NCBI GenBank assembly: GCA_019119595.1
Contig: DWWS01000031.1
Location: forward strand, 1-64,000
DNA from: Candidatus Eisenbergiella merdavium
GTDB lineage: Bacteria; Bacillota; Clostridia; Lachnospirales; Lachnospiraceae
DNA length: 64,000 bases
Reading direction: 5' to 3'
Shown here: piece by piece, positions 1-8,625 of the stretch
How positions within the stretch are numbered: the first letter of the stretch is position 1
Layout of the letters: each line of letters begins with the position of its first letter
The notes under the pieces: model-generated
Databases searched by the model: none
The model's input: only the letters and a program-made list of their open reading frames with translations
Told to the model about the DNA's origin: nothing
Translations under genes and position numbers: made by a program

Positions 1-582
1 AAGAAGGCAGACAGAGAGCGCTGCGCTGAGATCGCTTGCCAGGAATGGCTGGATGTGCGGGGATTCGGACAGGTATTTGCGTTTAAGGGGGCAGAGGTTT
101 CGCTGGGGATCCGCGGCCCGATTTCCATCCATCAGGCAGTGAGTGTTTCGCCGGTGGACATTGTGAGTATGCAGATCACAAAAAGCGTAAACAGTGAAGA
201 TACAAAGGACGGAAGCAGGGCGTCTGATACAATGGGAACGAAGCATCGTATTGGATTCGGGCTTTATGTCGTGAAAGGAAGCGTGAACGTACAGCTGGCA
301 GAGAAAACAGGTTTTTCACAGGAAGACGCGGAGCTTCTGAAGGAAGCGTTGAAAACGCTGTTTGAAAACGATGCTTCTTCTGCAAGACCGGAAGGAAGCA
401 TGGAGGTCTGCAGACTGTACTGGTGGCAGCATCAGGATAAGACGCCGTCTGTTTCGACCGCAAAGGTGCACAGGAGCGTTAAGATTCGACCGATTGTTGA
501 CAGGCCGAAAACATATGCTGATTATGAGATTAAATATGAGGATCCCGGGTGTGTAGAACCGGAGGTGTATGATTTTGTATGA
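1..582 (+). CDS. cas7: Cas7 (Csd2), type I-C Cascade backbone subunit, 5' truncated by window edge
   Basis: The reading frame is open from base 1, so the true start lies outside the window; 193 codons are visible of the roughly 285-290 usual for the family. Cas7 subunits polymerise along the crRNA to form the Cascade backbone. The visible part contains the Csd2-like stretch GPISIHQAVSVSPVDIVS and a RIGFGLYVVKGSVN strand. The call rests on these and on the cas4-cas1-cas2 order that follows, which is the type I-C layout (cas3-cas5-cas8c-cas7-cas4-cas1-cas2). The stop codon overlaps the cas4 start by 14 bases, pointing to translational coupling. A GTG at 55 is an internal codon, not the start. 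Confidence 0.9.
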   Translation, partial: KKADRERCAEIACQEWLDVRGFGQVFAFKGAEVSLGIRGPISIHQAVSVSPVDIVSMQITKSVNSEDTKDGSRASDTMGTKHRIGFGLYVVKGSVNVQLAEKTGFSQEDAELLKEALKTLFENDASSARPEGSMEVCRLYWWQHQDKTPSVSTAKVHRSVKIRPIVDRPKTYADYEIKYEDPGCVEPEVYDFV

Positions 583-1234
583 CGAAGAGGAATTCCTGCA
601 GTTATCTGGTATTCAGCATTTCGCGTTCTGCAGAAGACAGTGGGCATTGGCATATATAGAATTGCAATGGTCTGAAAATGTCCGCACCATAGAAGGGCAT
701 CTGATGCATCACAAGGCCCATGATGGAAATATACGGGAGCGGCGTGGGGATTTGCTGATCTCTCGAGGTATGCCCATCTGTTCCCGCAGTATGGGAGTCA
801 GCGGAGAATGTGATGTGGTGGAATTTCACAAAAACAGGAACGGGATTTCCCTTCATGGTGAAGAAGGTCTGTACCAGGTTATTCCGGTGGAATATAAACG
901 CGGCAAGCCTAAAATCGGTCATGAGGATGTGGTTCAGCTTACGGCGGAGGGGATGTGCCTGGAAGAAATGCTTTGTTGTGATATACCGTTCGGATACCTG
1001 TTTTATGGCGAGACAAAGCACCGGGAGAAGGTGGAATTTTCAGAAGAACTGAGGGCGGAGGTACGCGGAATGTTTGCAGAAATGCATCGGTATTTTGAAG
1101 AACGTTATACGCCGAGGGTACGTTGGAGTAAAGCGTGTAATGCCTGTTCTTTAAAGGACATCTGCCTTCCGGTGCTCGGGAAGAAAAAGTCGGCAAACGA
1201 TTATGTTCTGGCTCATTTGGAGGAGGAAACATGA
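569..1234 (+). CDS. cas4: Cas4 CRISPR adaptation exonuclease
   Basis: A 221-residue PD-(D/E)XK nuclease that trims prespacers and helps choose PAM and orientation during spacer acquisition. The nuclease core is visible as D82 (GECDVVEF) and E108-x-K110 (IPVEYKRGK). The iron-sulfur cluster ligands are C21 (FAFCRRQW) and C190, C193 and C199 near the C-terminus. All the key residues are present, so the protein looks active. A GGAGGT at 561-566 supports the ATG at 569. It overlaps cas7 by 14 bases and cas1 by 4 (ATGA), so the adaptation genes are tightly coupled. Confidence 0.95.
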   Translation: MILYDEEEFLQLSGIQHFAFCRRQWALAYIELQWSENVRTIEGHLMHHKAHDGNIRERRGDLLISRGMPICSRSMGVSGECDVVEFHKNRNGISLHGEEGLYQVIPVEYKRGKPKIGHEDVVQLTAEGMCLEEMLCCDIPFGYLFYGETKHREKVEFSEELRAEVRGMFAEMHRYFEERYTPRVRWSKACNACSLKDICLPVLGKKKSANDYVLAHLEEET

Positions 1235-2262
1235 AGCGCCTGTTGAATACTTTGTATATTACTTCTCCAAACAGATATCTGTCTTTGGATGGAGAAAATG
1301 TGGTTGTATTAGAAAAGGAGACCGAAGTAGGACGGGTGCCGCTTCACAACCTGGAAGCGATCGTGACCTTCGGCTATACCGGCGCCAGTCCTGCTTTGAT
1401 GGGGGCATGTGCAACGCGAGGGATTGGATTGATATTTCTGTCGGGAAGCGGACGCTTCCTGGCTCGTGTGACCGGAGAGGTCTATGGGAATGTGACTTTG
1501 CGGAAAGAGCAGTATCGCTGCAGTGAGAATCCGGAAGCAAGTTTGCAGATTGCAAAGAACTGCATCACAGGCAAGATATATAATTCCCGATGGGTGCTGG
1601 AGAGGTCGATCCGGGATTATCCGTTGCGGCTGGACGTGGACAAGATAAAAGGAAAGTCTCAGTTTTTGCAGGAAAATATGAAAAAGATTCAGGAATGCGA
1701 CACGGCATCCGCTCTGCTGGGGCTGGAAGGTGAAGCAGCATCCGTCTATTTTTCTGTATTTGACGACCTGATTTTGCAGCAAAAAGATGACTTTCAATTC
1801 CGTGGACGTAACAGGCGGCCGCCGACGGATGAAGTAAATGCAATGCTGTCATTTGCGTATACGCTTCTTACTTCGATGTGTGCCAGTGCCCTGGAAACAG
1901 TGGGACTGGATCCTTATGTGGGCTTTTATCACACAGACAGACCAGGGAGAAAGTCCCTGGCATTGGACATCATTGAGGAACTGCGCAGCGTGATGGCTGA
2001 CCGCTTCGTTTTGACTCTGATTAATAAAAAGATGGTAGGTAAAGAAGGATTTCTTCGCAAAGAAAATGGTGCGGTTATCATGGATGATAATCTTAGAAAG
2101 ACGTTCCTTACTGCATGGCAGAAGAAAAAGCAGGAGATGATCACCCATCCGTTTTTAGGGGAAAAGATAGAGTGGGGAATGGTCCCTTTTGCCCAGGCCA
2201 TGCTGCTTGCCAGATACCTGAGAGGGGATTTGGACGCATATCCGCCGTTCTTTTGGAAATAG
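1231..2262 (+). CDS. cas1: Cas1 CRISPR integrase, type I-C
   Basis: A 343-residue Cas1, the metal-dependent integrase that joins prespacers to the leader end of the array in complex with Cas2. The conserved acidic residue E166 is in GLEGEAA, the histidine H234 in FYHTDRPGR and the last acidic cluster around D246-E250 in LALDIIEELR. Length and motif order are typical of the I-C branch. The start overlaps the cas4 stop in an ATGA, and cas2 follows after 10 bases. There is no sign of damage, and with intact Cas4 and Cas2 the adaptation module looks complete. Confidence 0.96.
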   Translation: MKRLLNTLYITSPNRYLSLDGENVVVLEKETEVGRVPLHNLEAIVTFGYTGASPALMGACATRGIGLIFLSGSGRFLARVTGEVYGNVTLRKEQYRCSENPEASLQIAKNCITGKIYNSRWVLERSIRDYPLRLDVDKIKGKSQFLQENMKKIQECDTASALLGLEGEAASVYFSVFDDLILQQKDDFQFRGRNRRPPTDEVNAMLSFAYTLLTSMCASALETVGLDPYVGFYHTDRPGRKSLALDIIEELRSVMADRFVLTLINKKMVGKEGFLRKENGAVIMDDNLRKTFLTAWQKKKQEMITHPFLGEKIEWGMVPFAQAMLLARYLRGDLDAYPPFFWK

Positions 2263-2272
2263 GAGGGCCTTT

Positions 2273-2563
2273 ATGCTGGTATTGATCACTTACGATGTAA
2301 ATACGGAAACCGCAGCAGGAAAGGCGCGGCTCAGAAAAGTCGCAAAGCAGTGCCAGAACTATGGACAGAGAGTACAGAATTCTGTCTTTGAATGTAATGT
2401 GGATGCGGCAAAATGCAGACAGGTCAAGGCGATCCTGGAGGAAATTATCGATCAGGAAAAAGACAGCTTACGATTTTATTATCTGGGGGAGCATTATAAA
2501 AACAAGGTAGAACATATTGGAGCAAAGCCTGGTTTTGATGTGACAGAGCCGCTGCTGCTGTAA
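2273..2563 (+). CDS. cas2: Cas2 CRISPR adaptation protein, type I-C
   Basis: A 96-residue ferredoxin-fold protein that bridges two Cas1 dimers in the spacer integration complex. It starts MLVLITYDVNT with the conserved Asp at position 8 and contains the VQNSVFEC strand usual in I-C Cas2. The ribosome site AGGAGGG lies just before the ATG. It is the last gene of the cas operon and is followed by about 230 bases of leader before the first repeat. Confidence 0.95.
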   Translation: MLVLITYDVNTETAAGKARLRKVAKQCQNYGQRVQNSVFECNVDAAKCRQVKAILEEIIDQEKDSLRFYYLGEHYKNKVEHIGAKPGFDVTEPLLL

Positions 2564-2793
2564 GGTCAAAATTATTTGCGGTGTGCTGTAGTGGAGAAGA
2601 CAGGATTGTAGTATGGAGCAGGTGCGAATATGGAGTGCACATGAAAGGGCCGGAGGATTCGCACCTGAAAAAGTGCACAAAATATTCTGTTGGTAACACA
2701 AGTTTGCGAAGTGAAATAGTAATAAGGCAAATTTAATAGGGAAAAATAGTAAAGGTGTTGGAAAATTGCAGGTGTAAATTGGTTAAATTTGCT
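2564..2793 (+). promoter_or_regulatory. CRISPR leader
   Basis: This 230-base gene-free stretch joins cas2 to the first repeat. Its last hundred bases are AT-rich (tracts such as AAATAGTAATAAGG and GTAAATTGGTTAAATTT), as expected for the leader that holds the array promoter and the integration signals. I see no clear -35/-10 pair. Its position beside cas2, with intact repeats on this side and the damaged repeat at the far end, sets the array polarity. Confidence 0.75.
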
Positions 2794-4352
2794 GTCGCTC
2801 CGCGTGAGCGGGGCGTGGATTGAAGCGCAACAGATTAAGGATGCACTTATTGAAATCTGGTCGCTCCGCGTGAGCGGGGCGTGGATTGAAGCCTTCCATC
2901 AGGTTAGCCCAACGCGTCCGATTAAGTCGCTCCGCGTGAGCGGGGCGTGGATTGAAGCGTATTCCATGATAGCTCAACAAATGATAATGAATGTCGCTCC
3001 GCGTGAGCGGGGCGTGGATTGAAGCTCAAAGGCTGCACGAGCTACAATATGCAGTATGGTCGCTCCGCGTGAGCGGGGCGTGGATTGAAGCCTCGCCTGC
3101 GATTGATACGGAGGTCGTGGGGGTGAGTCGCTCCGCGTGAGCGGGGCGTGGATTGAAGCGAGAGAAAGGAGTAAGGCCTGCGGCGCAGTCGGGTCGCTCC
3201 GCGTGAGCGGGGCGTGGATTGAAGCACAAACAACCCGTCACCGTCTGGAGAAAAACTGGTCGCTCCGCGTGAGCGGGGCGTGGATTGAAGCACACCCGGC
3301 CATGATAGTGTTACATCCATCCAGAGTCGCTCCGCGTGAGCGGGGCGTGGATTGAAGCTATCTGCCGAGATATTATAACGATGTAGACTTGTGTCGCTCC
3401 GCGTGAGCGGGGCGTGGATTGAAGCTTGGAAACGCAGATTTCTGCAAACCACCGGAGATGCGTCGCTCCGCGTGAGCGGGGCGTGGATTGAAGCTTTCTG
3501 GTTGCACAAACTACAATTACCAGTACGGTCGCTCCGCGTGAGCGGGGCGTGGATTGAAGCATTTCTACGGAGACTTTGGAAAAAATTATACAGGTCGCTC
3601 CGCGTGAGCGGGGCGTGGATTGAAGCCCCAATATGTAATTGCAGATTGCGAGACCCCCAATGTCGCTCCGCGTGAGCGGGGCGTGGATTGAAGCCACCTG
3701 TTCTTCTTCTTTGGAAGTTAAGCCGTAGGTCGCTCCGCGTGAGCGGGGCGTGGATTGAAGCAGCTCTTCCCACAAATGCTGCAGGCCCGCCGTAGTCGCT
3801 CCGCGTGAGCGGGGCGTGGATTGAAGCTTAATGACTGCATCGGAATATCCGGCTTTTCTGGGTCGCTCCGCGTGAGCGGGGCGTGGATTGAAGCGCGAAT
3901 ATCATCTCCATGATCGCCACATCAGCGAGTCGCTCCGCGTGAGCGGGGCGTGGATTGAAGCAGATTCCGCCTCCGAAGCTGATCGAACCGATGCGGTCGC
4001 TCCGCGTGAGCGGGGCGTGGATTGAAGCAGTACATCACTCTGATCAGTGCCGTTGTTACAGGGTCGCTCCGCGTGAGCGGGGCGTGGATTGAAGCGCCCG
4101 ACCCCATGTTAGCTTCTGCCGCTATGCCATGTCGCTCCGCGTGAGCGGGGCGTGGATTGAAGCACGGGCTTTCCATGGTATTGCGTGCCTTGTAATATGT
4201 CGCTCCGCGTGAGCGGGGCGTGGATTGAAGCTCCGGCCCCCAGTCCATCACAAGGGGTACCGCCAGTCGCTCCGCGTGAGCGGGGCGTGGATTGAAGCCA
4301 GAAAGCGAAGCCGTACAGGTACGTAAAACTATGGTCGCTCCGCGTGAGCGGG
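2794..4352 (+). CRISPR. Type I-C CRISPR array, 23 complete repeats, 23 spacers and a broken 24th repeat
   Basis: Repeats of 33 bases begin GTCGCTCCGCGTGAGC and end GTGGATTGAAGC. They start at 2794, 2860, 2926, 2993, 3059, 3127, 3193, 3259, 3326, 3393, 3462, 3528, 3594, 3662, 3729, 3795, 3862, 3929, 3996, 4063, 4131, 4199 and 4266. The copies I read look identical. Spacers are 33 to 36 bases. A 24th copy at 4334-4352 keeps only the first 19 bases and then diverges, marking the old end. The repeat resembles known I-C repeats but ends GAAGC where GAAAC/T is more usual. Uniform repeats, intact cas1/cas2/cas4 and a clear leader suggest an active array. Open reading frames across it are translated repeats, not genes. 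Confidence 0.98.
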
Positions 4353-4822
4353 TTATTGGCCTGCAGGCGGTTGATGGCCTTAAGATATCAGAATATCTGA
4401 TGCAAACTGCCGTACGAAATATCGAGGTCGAGATAACATTTGAGGAGGTCTATAGTCCGTTGCAGTCCTACTACAGGGAAAATCCATATCATGTCGTATG
4501 GATTGTACCGAAGAAGTGTATAAGATTTCAGCGAAAACCGTCCGCTTCAAAACCGGACATCGAAAATTTAAAACCGGACATTTACGCTCTAAAAGAGGAC
4601 ATTGAAAAGATTTTCAGCCAAAGACAGTCAGTAGTATATTGAAGCTGCGGGAGGCCTTTTCGGGTCAGAAGATTTTTGGACGTTCAGAGGTGATGAAGGT
4701 GATTGACATTAATTCATCCTGAACTTCTGATCTCATAAAAGAGATGACGGAGCACGAAATCATCGAACCGGTGTCCGGACACGGAAAAGGAAAGTATTGC
4801 TTTTGTCAGAATGAAAGTTGAG
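4353..4822 (+). pseudogene. Decayed gene with C-terminal winged-helix region
   Basis: Two frames together recall one protein tail. The first frame (to about 4642) has heptad-like repeats KPDIENLKPDIYALKEDIE. After a frame change near 4637 the second frame reads LREAFSGQKIFGRSEVMKV, then an in-frame TGA at about 4718, then a segment with IIEPVSGHGKGKYCF. That pattern recalls the C-terminal winged helix of Fic-like or COG2865-type (AlbA_2/RecG-like ATP-binding) proteins; the family is from memory and uncertain. No start or N-terminal domain is visible. It sits directly against the broken last CRISPR repeat, so it may have inserted there or have been there before the array. Non-functional as read. 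Confidence 0.5.
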
Positions 4823-5055
4823 ACGATGAGGTTTCGGACTTATTCCTTTGGAGCGAAGTCTTTACGCGGCTGGAAAATCTGTGCAGTTCTAATATAATAA
4901 GCAGGAGCAGGCAGTGAGGCGGGCATATCAAACAGCAGGAGCTGCCATGCCCTCTGAAGAATAATAAAAAAACCGGCAATAACTCAGATCACAGCAAAAG
5001 CAACAGACATAAACAAGATGCAGCAAACGAAGCACACAAAGGACGGTGAATAGCA

Positions 5056-7449
5056 ATGTTCGATAAATCCCAACTTCAAAAAGCACTGGCGGCCTATAAA
5101 AGAGATTTCATAAAGAAACAGTGGCCGGATGAAAAATATAAATGGGAGGCGGTTCAGTATTTTCAGGCAAACTGGGACGTCAATGCGGATGATTTTGCAG
5201 GGATGCTCACCAGAGCGCTTTCAAAGACGGCCAATCTGCTGGCTTCAGCCAATCATTTTCCAGCGAAGATGATCGTCGGATTTGCCGGGAGCGTTCCGGA
5301 GGAAGTGAGGGCGATGTTCCTCTCTCTGTATGATGAGAGCCGGGATGTGGTGGAACGTGTGGAGGAATTTAAGCAGAAATCCGGCGGTTTGCTTGAACGG
5401 CATGGAAATGGTGCGGCGCAGCATTTTCAGGATGAAAACGCTATCATGACCTATCTGTGGCTCCGTTATCCGGATAAATATTATGTTTATAAGCTTGGAG
5501 AGATCAGAGCGGTCGCCGCGGAATTGAAGGGCAGTTATCGATTCAAAAAGGGAGCTTATGCGGATAATATCAGAAATTTTATGGCATTTTACGATGAGAT
5601 CTGTGATGAGCTTCGGCGGGATGATGAGCTGAGAAAGCTGCTTCAATCTCAGCTTACAGAGAGCTGTTATCCGGATCCGCAGCTGCGTACGCTGACAGGT
5701 GATGTGGGATTCTATATCAGCCGTTATCATAAGAAGGGGGATGTGTCTGATGAGGACGGCTGGTGGCCGAAGGATTATACTCCGGGGTTCTCCGTTGAGG
5801 ACTGGCTGGAGCTGCTTGCTGACAAAAGCATTTTTACCGCGGGCAGCATGGAGATCATGAAACGTTTGCTGGATTATGGCGGAAAAGCCACATGTAAACA
5901 GCTGGCGGTCAAATATGGAGAAAGCGCGAATTTTTACAACAGCGGATCCGCATATCTGGCCCGCAGGATCGCGCAGAAAACCAACTGTCCTCTCATGCTG
6001 GGAAGGGAGGAGAATGCCCGTTTCTGGCCTGTCCTGTATGTCGGAAAGTGGACGGACAGGAAAGAGGAGGGTTCTTATATATGGAAGCTCCGCGACGAAC
6101 TGAGAACGGCATTGGAGCAGTTGGATCTGAGCGAGGTACCTTTATATGCCGCTTCGGAGAAAAAAGGAGAAGAGCGCCGGTATTGGTTTTTAAATGCGAA
6201 TCCCAGGATCTGGAGCATGTCCGGCATGCCGGTGGGAGCTGTGCAGGCTTATACCCTTTATAATGATAACGGAAATAAGAGGCGCGTTTTTCAGAATTTT
6301 CTGGATGCAAAAGCGGGAGATATGGTCATCGGCTATGAATCTACGCCTGTAAAGCAGATCGTAGCGCTTGCGCGCGTGAGTGCCGGGCAGGATGGGGAAC
6401 GGATTTACTTTGAGAAGCTGGAAGGGCTCTCTGTTCCGATCGATCTTGCAGCCCTTAAAGCATGCCCCGAGCTTGAGAAGATGGAATACTTCGGGATGCA
6501 GCAGGGAAGTCTGTTTAAACTGACCAAAGGGGAGTATGATCTGATTCTGGATATGATACGGGAGGAAAATCCCGCACCCGCCACGGCGGATGCCGTTGAG
6601 AAGTATGATAAGGCCCGCTTCCTCGGTGAGGTATATATTTCGGAGGCGAGGTATGACAGGATGGCCGCTGTACTGAAGAAAAAGAAAAACATCATTCTGC
6701 AGGGGGCGCCGGGCGTAGGAAAGACCTTTGCCGCGAAAAGGCTGGCATATTCCATCATGGGTGAAAAGGATGATGACCGTATAGAATTTATTCAGTTTCA
6801 TCAGAATTATTCTTATGAGGATTTCATCATGGGCTATAAGCCGACCGGTGACGGTTTTGAGCTGAAATACGGCGTTTTTTACCGTTTTTGTCAGAAGGCG
6901 GCGAACCATCCGGATAAGGATTATTTTTTCATCATTGACGAGATTAACCGTGGCAATATGAGTAAGATCTTCGGTGAGCTGTTAATGCTGATAGAGGCGG
7001 ATTATCGCGAAATGAAGGCTGCGCTTGCCTATAACGGGCTGCCCTTTTCTGTGCCGAAGCGGCTTCACATCATAGGCATGATGAACACTGCGGACAGAAG
7101 CCTTGCAATGATCGATTATGCGCTGCGGCGGCGTTTCAGCTTCTTTGACATGGAGCCGGGATTTGATTCCGCAGGATTCCTGAAGTATCAGGAGGGGCTT
7201 CAGAATGATACCTTTAATACGCTGATCGACAGGATCAGGGAGCTGAACCGGGATATCGCGCAGGACAGGTCGCTGGGGAAAGGCTTCTGCATCGGCCACA
7301 GTTATTTCTGCGGCGCCGGGGAGTGTACCGATGAATGGATGAGGGATGTGGTGGATTTTGATGTGCTCCCGATGCTGAGTGAATACTGGTTTGACGATAC
7401 GGAGAAGCTGCGGCGCTGGGAAAATATTCTGCATGGAGTATTTCAATGA
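5056..7449 (+). CDS. mcrB: McrB-like AAA+ GTPase with EVE-like domain, type IV restriction
   Basis: A 797-residue protein, motor and recognition subunit of a McrBC-type system that cuts DNA with modified cytosine. The C-terminal AAA+ domain has Walker A GAPGVGKT (550-557), Walker B IIDEINRGN (D628, E629) and the MNTADRS motif (676-682) used in GTP recognition. Before it, at about residues 365-460, a stretch starting WFLNANPRIW and including GDMVIGYES looks like an EVE (PUA-like) modified-base reader. The first 200 residues resemble other McrB N-termini but I cannot name a domain. The ATG follows AAAGGACGGTGA. The 233 bases before it hold no other gene. It overlaps mcrC by 4 bases. The EVE assignment is from pattern memory. 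Confidence 0.88.
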   Translation: MFDKSQLQKALAAYKRDFIKKQWPDEKYKWEAVQYFQANWDVNADDFAGMLTRALSKTANLLASANHFPAKMIVGFAGSVPEEVRAMFLSLYDESRDVVERVEEFKQKSGGLLERHGNGAAQHFQDENAIMTYLWLRYPDKYYVYKLGEIRAVAAELKGSYRFKKGAYADNIRNFMAFYDEICDELRRDDELRKLLQSQLTESCYPDPQLRTLTGDVGFYISRYHKKGDVSDEDGWWPKDYTPGFSVEDWLELLADKSIFTAGSMEIMKRLLDYGGKATCKQLAVKYGESANFYNSGSAYLARRIAQKTNCPLMLGREENARFWPVLYVGKWTDRKEEGSYIWKLRDELRTALEQLDLSEVPLYAASEKKGEERRYWFLNANPRIWSMSGMPVGAVQAYTLYNDNGNKRRVFQNFLDAKAGDMVIGYESTPVKQIVALARVSAGQDGERIYFEKLEGLSVPIDLAALKACPELEKMEYFGMQQGSLFKLTKGEYDLILDMIREENPAPATADAVEKYDKARFLGEVYISEARYDRMAAVLKKKKNIILQGAPGVGKTFAAKRLAYSIMGEKDDDRIEFIQFHQNYSYEDFIMGYKPTGDGFELKYGVFYRFCQKAANHPDKDYFFIIDEINRGNMSKIFGELLMLIEADYREMKAALAYNGLPFSVPKRLHIIGMMNTADRSLAMIDYALRRRFSFFDMEPGFDSAGFLKYQEGLQNDTFNTLIDRIRELNRDIAQDRSLGKGFCIGHSYFCGAGECTDEWMRDVVDFDVLPMLSEYWFDDTEKLRRWENILHGVFQ

Positions 7450-8507
7450 CAAAGGATAAGAGCATTTTGATCAAAAACATCTATTACATGCTGTCCTATG
7501 CTTTTCAGACGCTGAATCAGGAAACATTCGATGATGTTGCGGTTGAGCCTTTTGAAGAAATCTATGATCTGTTTGCGGCGATCCTTTCCAAAGGGATCGG
7601 GCGGCAGTTGAAGCAGGGGCTATATCGAGAGTACATCAGCTTTCGGGAAGAATTGCCTGTGATGCATGGAAAAATAAATATGCCGGGAACCATTAAGAAT
7701 CGGCTGGCGCACGAACGCATCCTTACCTGCGACTATGATGAACTGTCGGAAAACAATCAGCTGAATCAGATTTTGAAAACAACGGTCCTGCTTTTGCTGC
7801 AAAACAGTATGGTAAAGGCCAAATTCAAGGATGATCTGAAAAAGAAGATGCTGTATTTTGGGGGAGTAGACACATTAGAGCCGAAAAGCATAAAGTGGGC
7901 TGATATTCGATTTACCCGGAACAATCAGACCTACCGAATGCTCATCAGCATCTGTCGGCTTATCATGGAAGGGATGCTGATCACCACAGATAGAGGGAAT
8001 TACAGGCTGGCATCTTTTGTCGATGAGCAGAGGATGTGCCGTTTGTACGAGAAGTTTATTTTGGAATACTACACGAAGCACTTTCCGATGCTTACTGTCA
8101 GCGCATCCCGGATCCCGTGGTCGTTGGATGATGGTATTGGCACCCTGCTTCCTGTGATGCAAAGTGACATCCAGCTCCAAAAGGGGAATACGGTGCTCAT
8201 CATCGATGCGAAGTATTATAGCCACACTACGCAGGTGCAGTACGACAGGCATACACTGCATTCCAACAATCTGTATCAGATTTTCACCTATGTGAAGAAC
8301 CGGCACTATGGGTTTGGTGATGAGCCGCATAGGGTTTCAGGAATGCTGCTATATGCCAGAACCGGGGAAGAAATACAGCCGGACAGCACCTTCCGGATGC
8401 ATGGCAGCCAGATCAGTGTAAAAACACTGGATCTGAACCGGCCGTTTCCGGAAATTGCAAAACAGATGGATCGGATCGTGGAGGAGCAGTTTGGAAATAT
8501 GATTTGA
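7446..8507 (+). CDS. mcrC: McrC-like PD-(D/E)XK nuclease subunit
   Basis: A 353-residue protein that begins at the ATGA overlap with mcrB, as in known mcrBC operons. McrC supplies the nuclease that McrB activates. The nuclease core is visible as D241 (MQSDIQLQ) and D254-A-K256 (LIIDAKYY), followed by NNLYQIFTYV. The N-terminal part (IKNIYYMLSYAF) is typical of McrC. All key residues are present, so the pair looks functional. No methyltransferase is next to it, as expected for a modification-dependent system. Confidence 0.92.
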   Translation: MTKDKSILIKNIYYMLSYAFQTLNQETFDDVAVEPFEEIYDLFAAILSKGIGRQLKQGLYREYISFREELPVMHGKINMPGTIKNRLAHERILTCDYDELSENNQLNQILKTTVLLLLQNSMVKAKFKDDLKKKMLYFGGVDTLEPKSIKWADIRFTRNNQTYRMLISICRLIMEGMLITTDRGNYRLASFVDEQRMCRLYEKFILEYYTKHFPMLTVSASRIPWSLDDGIGTLLPVMQSDIQLQKGNTVLIIDAKYYSHTTQVQYDRHTLHSNNLYQIFTYVKNRHYGFGDEPHRVSGMLLYARTGEEIQPDSTFRMHGSQISVKTLDLNRPFPEIAKQMDRIVEEQFGNMI

Positions 8508-8535
8508 AGAGGCAGTAAGAGAAGGAGAAAAAACA

Positions 8536-8564
8536 TTGTATTCCCTCCCATCCTGCGGTAAGAT
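8536..8564 (+). promoter_or_regulatory. Promoter before the GH13 pair
   Basis: TTGTAT at 8536-8541 and TAAGAT at 8559-8564 are 17 bases apart, giving a plausible sigma-A promoter in the 118-base gap after mcrC. The leader that follows has a short direct repeat (CAAATATCT twice, near 8569-8587) before the first GH13 ribosome site AAGGAG. The gene pair thus seems to be transcribed apart from mcrBC. Confidence 0.5.
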
Positions 8565-8625
8565 AACTTCAAATATCTCAAATATCTAACATCTCAAGCT
8601 ACAAAGTGCAAAGGAGTATCTGCGT

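Noticed and set aside
2783..4251. Open frames across the CRISPR array on both strands, with repeated SLRVSGAWIEA, FNPRPAHAER or SIHAPLTRSD
   Set aside because: They are translations of the repeats and spacers. The period follows the repeat unit and there is no ribosome site.
4545..4610. Three AAACCGGACAT-like repeats as IS21-type element ends
   Set aside because: They are spaced as heptad-like protein repeats (KPDI..LKPDI..LKEDI) in the frame of the decayed gene. No transposase remains nearby.
4292..4642. 116-codon frame as an intact hypothetical gene
   Set aside because: It starts in the last complete repeat, runs through the broken repeat and loses the protein-like pattern at a frame change near 4637, where the match goes on in another frame. 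It is better read as decay.
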